From contig DKBC01000126.1 of the NCBI GenBank assembly GCA_002451065.1, forward strand, positions 5,408 to 22,775: a stretch of DNA of 17,368 nt, read 5' to 3'. The notes under the pieces are model-generated. The model made no database searches, was not told where the DNA came from, and was given only the letters and a program-made list of their open reading frames with translations. Both the position numbers and the translations under genes were made by a program. Shown here piece after piece: positions 14,190 through 17,368 of the stretch; within the stretch, counting starts at the first letter, position 1; each line of letters starts with the position of its first letter. This DNA comes from Betaproteobacteria bacterium UBA6910. Its GTDB lineage: Bacteria > Pseudomonadota > Gammaproteobacteria > Burkholderiales > UBA6910.

Positions 14190-14223
14190 CAAAACAAAGG
14201 GCCCGGACAAAAGCTCCGGGCCC
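14190..14223 (-). terminator. intrinsic terminator of the spoT operon
   Basis: Read on the minus strand, GGGCCCGGA and TCCGGGCCC (plus-strand arms 14215-14223 and 14199-14207) form a 9-bp stem with a 7-base loop, followed by TTTGTTTTGT. It lies about 30 bases beyond the spoT stop codon. Confidence 0.87.
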
Positions 14224-14251
14224 CCGTTTTCCTCACCCCCGGGAAAGCCTG

Positions 14252-16447
14252 TCACCCCTTGAGGCGGTGGATTCGCACCACTTCCGGAATTCGGCGCAGC
14301 CCGCGCATGATCTCCGCCAGGTGCACCCGGTGCCTGACCTGCAGGGTGAAATGCATCGTGGTGTGATCGCCGCTGCCTTCGACATTCACATGCTCGATGT
14401 TGGAGCCCTGCTCCGCGATCTCCGCGGCGATCTTGGCCAGCACTCCCTGCTGGTTGGCGGCGAGCAGCCTGATGCTGACGTCGAAAGGCTTGGTGATGGC
14501 GGTGTCCCATTCCACATCCAGCCACTTGTCCGGGTCGGTGCGCGTCTTTCCGATCAGCGGGCAGTCGTGGGTATGGATCACGAGCCCTTGGTCCTTCTTG
14601 ATCAGTGCGACGATGGGATCGCCCGGGATCGGCCGGCAGCAGCGGGCAAACTGGATGGCCATGCCTTCTGTGCCCCGGATGACGATGGCGCTCCCCGGCT
14701 TCGGCTCCGCCTGCTGGGATTCCTGGGGCTGCGCCAGGCGCCGCGCCACCACCACCGAAAGGCGCTTGCCGAGCCCGATGTCGGCCAGCACCTGCTGCCG
14801 GGATTTGGCGCTGGTCTCCTTGAGCAGCCGCTCCCAGCTCGCATCCTGGACATCCGAAAGGCGGACATTCAGTGCCGCCAGCGCCTGATCCAGCAGCCGC
14901 TCTCCGAGCTGTCGCGACTCGTCGTACTGCATGGTGCGCAGGTAATGGCGGATATTGGAGCGGGCCTTGCTGGTGGTCACGAAGGTAAGCCAGGCCGGGT
15001 TCGGCTTGGCGTGGGACGCGGTGATGATTTCCACCCGGTCGCCATTCCTAAGCTCGGTGCGCAGGGGCATCAACTCGTAATTGATCTTTACCGCCACGCA
15101 CCGGTTTCCGATGTCGGTGTGCACCGAATAGGCGAAGTCCACGGCGGTGGCGCCGCGGGGAAGCGCCATGATCTTGCCCTTGGGAGTGAACACATAGACT
15201 TCGTCGGGGAACAGGTCCACCTTGAGGTGCTCGAGGAACTCCACCGAGTCCCCGGTCTTGGCGAGCATCTCCATCAGGCTTTGCAGCCACTGGTGGGTCT
15301 TGCGGTGCAGCTCCGTGAGGGATTCGTCGGAGCTCTTATAGAGCCAGTGGGAGGCGACGCCGGCGTCGGCGATCTTGTGCATGTCCTCGGTCCGGATCTG
15401 CACCTCGATAGGCGTACCGAAGGGACCGAACAGGGTAGTGTGCAGGGACTGGTAGCCGTTGGCCTTGGGGATGGCGATATAGTCCTTGAACTTGCCCGGG
15501 ATCGGTTTGTACAGGGTATGCAGGGCGCCCAGCGCCAAGTAGCAGGAAGGAACGTCCTTCACGATCACGCGGAAGCCATAGATGTCCAGCACCTCCGAGA
15601 AGGTGAGCTGCTTCTCGATCATCTTGCGGTAGATGCTGTAGAGGTGCTTCTCCCGCCCCTGCACCTCGGCCTCGATGCGATGCTCCTTGAGCTGCTTGTT
15701 CATCGCGTCGCGGGTCTTGCTTACCACTTCGCGCCGGTTGCCCCGGGCTGACTTGGTCGCCTTGGAGAGAACCTTGTACCGGTTCGGGTAGAGATAGCGG
15801 AAGGAAAGGTCCTGCAGTTCCTGGTACAGGGCGTGCAAGCCGAGGCGGTTGGCGATGGGCGCGTAAATGTCCAGGGTCTCCTGCGCGATGCGCCGGCGCT
15901 TTTCGGCGTTCATCACGTCCAGCGTGCGCATGTTGTGCACGCGGTCCGCGAGCTTGATCAGCATCACCCGCACGTCCCGGGACATGGCCAGAAGCATCTT
16001 GCGGAAGCTCTCGGCCTGGGCCTCCTCCTGGCTCTGGAATTCGATGCGGTCCAGCTTCGACACCCCGTCTACCAGGTCGGCGACGGTCTTGCCGAACTGG
16101 CTGGCGATTTCGGTCTTGGTGACGCGGGTGTCTTCGGTGACGTCGTGGAGCATCGCCCCGATCAGGGCCTGGGCATCCAGATGCAGCCCTGCCAGGATGC
16201 GGGTGACCGCGACCGGGTGGGTGATGTAGGGCTCGCCGGAAATCCGGAACTGGCCGCTGTGAGCCACTCCCGCGAAGTCATAGGCGGCGCGCAGCCGCTC
16301 CACGTCGTCGGGCCTTAGGTATGCCGACACCTCGCCCAGCAACTCGCCGACCTCCGGATCCAGCGCCGCCCGCTGCGCATCGGCTTCCGCGCTCCTGGTC
16401 TTCGCCAGGAAGGGCAGGCCGGGAAGGCGGAAGCCAGCGATCTGCAT
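14252..16447 (-). CDS. spoT: bifunctional (p)ppGpp synthetase/hydrolase, RelA/SpoT family
   Basis: A 731-residue cytoplasmic stringent-response enzyme that makes and degrades (p)ppGpp. The HD hydrolase domain is intact, with H63 in VAHSGQFRISGEPYITHP and H101-D102 in MLHDVTEDT, so it should hydrolyse the alarmone. The synthetase domain follows (IYGFRVIVKDVPSCYLALGALH...GKFKDYIAIPKANGYQSLHTTLFGP...EVQIRTEDMHKIADAGVASHW, about 280-370). A TGS domain (about 408-470), a conserved Cys/zinc-finger-like region with ARCCRPIPGD and a C-terminal ACT domain (about 655-731) complete the usual layout. The gene is last in the yicC-gmk-rpoZ-spoT block. The ATG at 16447 has no clear ribosome binding site; 50 bases separate it from rpoZ. 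Confidence 0.95.
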   Translation of the reverse strand: MQIAGFRLPGLPFLAKTRSAEADAQRAALDPEVGELLGEVSAYLRPDDVERLRAAYDFAGVAHSGQFRISGEPYITHPVAVTRILAGLHLDAQALIGAMLHDVTEDTRVTKTEIASQFGKTVADLVDGVSKLDRIEFQSQEEAQAESFRKMLLAMSRDVRVMLIKLADRVHNMRTLDVMNAEKRRRIAQETLDIYAPIANRLGLHALYQELQDLSFRYLYPNRYKVLSKATKSARGNRREVVSKTRDAMNKQLKEHRIEAEVQGREKHLYSIYRKMIEKQLTFSEVLDIYGFRVIVKDVPSCYLALGALHTLYKPIPGKFKDYIAIPKANGYQSLHTTLFGPFGTPIEVQIRTEDMHKIADAGVASHWLYKSSDESLTELHRKTHQWLQSLMEMLAKTGDSVEFLEHLKVDLFPDEVYVFTPKGKIMALPRGATAVDFAYSVHTDIGNRCVAVKINYELMPLRTELRNGDRVEIITASHAKPNPAWLTFVTTSKARSNIRHYLRTMQYDESRQLGERLLDQALAALNVRLSDVQDASWERLLKETSAKSRQQVLADIGLGKRLSVVVARRLAQPQESQQAEPKPGSAIVIRGTEGMAIQFARCCRPIPGDPIVALIKKDQGLVIHTHDCPLIGKTRTDPDKWLDVEWDTAITKPFDVSIRLLAANQQGVLAKIAAEIAEQGSNIEHVNVEGSGDHTTMHFTLQVRHRVHLAEIMRGLRRIPEVVRIHRLKG

Positions 16448-16497
16448 GGATGGAGTCGGTTTCGGCGCAGAGACGGAGGCGGGTTACGGGAGGCGCG

Positions 16498-16704
16498 TTA
16501 GGCCTGGCCGCGGTTCAGTATCTCCGGGCCCACCTTGCCGGTGGCGATCTCGCGCAGCGCGATGACGGTGGGCTTGTCGCGCTCCGCGTCCACCAGGGGG
16601 CTAGCGCCCAGGGTGAGCTGGCGCGCCCGGTAAGCGGCTGCCAAGGTCAGTTCGAATCGGTTGGGAATCAGCTTCAGAGCATCTTCTGCGGTAACGCGTG
16701 CCAT
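16498..16704 (-). CDS. rpoZ: RNA polymerase omega subunit
   Basis: A 68-residue protein beginning [30 protein letters not shown], the conserved omega pattern, with [15 protein letters not shown] near the end. It binds the beta-prime subunit and aids polymerase assembly; in E. coli it also takes part in the ppGpp site, which fits its place beside spoT. It starts 12 bases after the gmk stop. It is somewhat shorter than E. coli omega (about 90), as is common in Betaproteobacteria. Confidence 0.95.
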   Translation of the reverse strand: MARVTAEDALKLIPNRFELTLAAAYRARQLTLGASPLVDAERDKPTVIALREIATGKVGPEILNRGQA

Positions 16705-16716
16705 AGAGGTGGGGGC

Positions 16717-17325
16717 TCACTTGAGTTGGTTGAACAATTCGCCGTGGCGTACTACCTGCCGCGCCAGGCGCAAACGCTCGGCTCGGACGATGCTTCCGAT
16801 GTCCTGCAGGGCCTCGTCCAAGTCTTTGTTAATGATAGCATAGTCAAACTCGTCCACGTGGCTCAGTTCCTCCCGCGCGGCCTGCAGACGGCGGGCGATC
16901 ACCTCCGGGCTGTCCTGGCCCCGCCCCCGCAGCCGTGCTTCCAGCACCTCCAGAGACGGGGGCAGCACGAATATGCCGATACAACCCGGGAACAGCTTCC
17001 GCACCTGGGCCGCACCCTGAGTGTCGATTTCCAGCAGGATGTCCCGCCCAGCGGTCATTTCGTCCCGCACCCAGCGATGAGATGTCCCGTAATAATTGCC
17101 ATACACCTCAGCGCTCTCCAGGAAGTCCCCGCGTTTCGCCATCTCCAGGAACCGCTCCCGGCTTACGAAGTGATAATCGCGGCCGTCCGTTTCCCCGGCC
17201 CGCGCCGGACGCGTCGTATAGGATATGGACAGCCGCACCCGCGGGTCGTTCGCCACCAGCCCCCGCACCAGGGTGGTCTTGCCGGCGCCGGAAGGCGCGC
17301 TCACGACGAAAAGGCTGCCGGCCAC
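16717..17325 (-). CDS. gmk: guanylate kinase
   Basis: A 202-residue enzyme that phosphorylates GMP to GDP with ATP. The P-loop SAPSGAGKTTL lies at residues 9-19, followed by the GMP-binding region (SISYTTRPARAGETDGRDYHFVSRERFLEM, then FLESAEVYGNYYGTS) and the LLEIDTQGAAQVRKLFP strand. Length is normal for the family. It starts with GTG at 17325, 4 bases after the yicC stop codon, so the two are probably coupled. Confidence 0.96.
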   Translation of the reverse strand: MAGSLFVVSAPSGAGKTTLVRGLVANDPRVRLSISYTTRPARAGETDGRDYHFVSRERFLEMAKRGDFLESAEVYGNYYGTSHRWVRDEMTAGRDILLEIDTQGAAQVRKLFPGCIGIFVLPPSLEVLEARLRGRGQDSPEVIARRLQAAREELSHVDEFDYAIINKDLDEALQDIGSIVRAERLRLARQVVRHGELFNQLK

Positions 17326-17329
17326 CGGA

Positions 17330-17368
17330 TTACTCGATGTTCTGTATCTGCTCGCGCATCTGCTCGAT
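17330..17368 (-). CDS. yicC: YicC-family protein, C-terminal end (partial)
   Basis: The last 12 codons and TAA stop of a minus-strand gene entering from the right edge read IEQMREQIQNIE, which closely resembles the conserved C-terminus of YicC/YloC-family endoribonucleases (…EQMREQVQNIE). Its position directly before gmk is normal in Betaproteobacteria. The rest of the gene is outside the window. Confidence 0.82.
   Translation of the reverse strand: MEQMREQIQNIE

Noticed and set aside
14141..15751. Plus-strand open frame of 536 codons
   Set aside because: It is the mirror of spoT, whose HD, synthetase, TGS and ACT regions are all intact on the minus strand.

Overview
The window is GC-rich chromosomal DNA, most likely from a betaproteobacterium. 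The main argument is the minus-strand block at the right end, where the C-terminus of yicC is followed by gmk, rpoZ and a bifunctional relA/spoT gene, a gene order typical of Betaproteobacteria. The 3' end of a tRNA-Lys at the left edge also fits. The species cannot be named from this sequence alone. No insertion sequence, phage gene, CRISPR array or rRNA was seen.

Left part, plus strand (1-2888): the end of a tRNA-Lys gene, an HPP-family membrane protein, an overlapping gene for a stand-alone M41-like (FtsH peptidase-like) HEAGH protein without an AAA+ module, and an amidohydrolase with an N-terminal Tat-like signal or anchor.

Centre (2926-9229): a complete glrK-qseG-glrR cassette (sensor kinase, lipoprotein, sigma-54 activator), with both internal gene junctions being ATGA overlaps. 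Directly after glrR are two perfect matches to TGTC-N10-GACA, the site known for GlrR in enterobacteria. They are followed by a textbook sigma-54 promoter (TGGCAC-N5-TTGC). This promoter reads into four tandem genes for small stress or envelope proteins: a CsbD-like protein, a glycine-zipper membrane protein, a DUF3568-type lipoprotein and a secreted His/Gly-rich protein. The run ends at a strong terminator. I read this as a self-contained GlrK-QseG-GlrR system sitting next to its own target operon. In enterobacteria the same regulator drives the small RNA gene glmY; no glmY-like gene is evident here. This is the most interesting feature of the window.

Right of the terminator (9331-10947) is a compact operon of a PA2779-family membrane protein, a PA2778-family C39-like cysteine peptidase lipoprotein with a TPR-like tail, and a small lipoprotein. 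After a 326-base leader comes a large exported cytochrome with nine CxxCH haem sites, all in its C-terminal half, ending in a strong terminator (to 13986). The convergent housekeeping block spoT-rpoZ-gmk-yicC' fills the rest, with its own minus-strand terminator near 14200.
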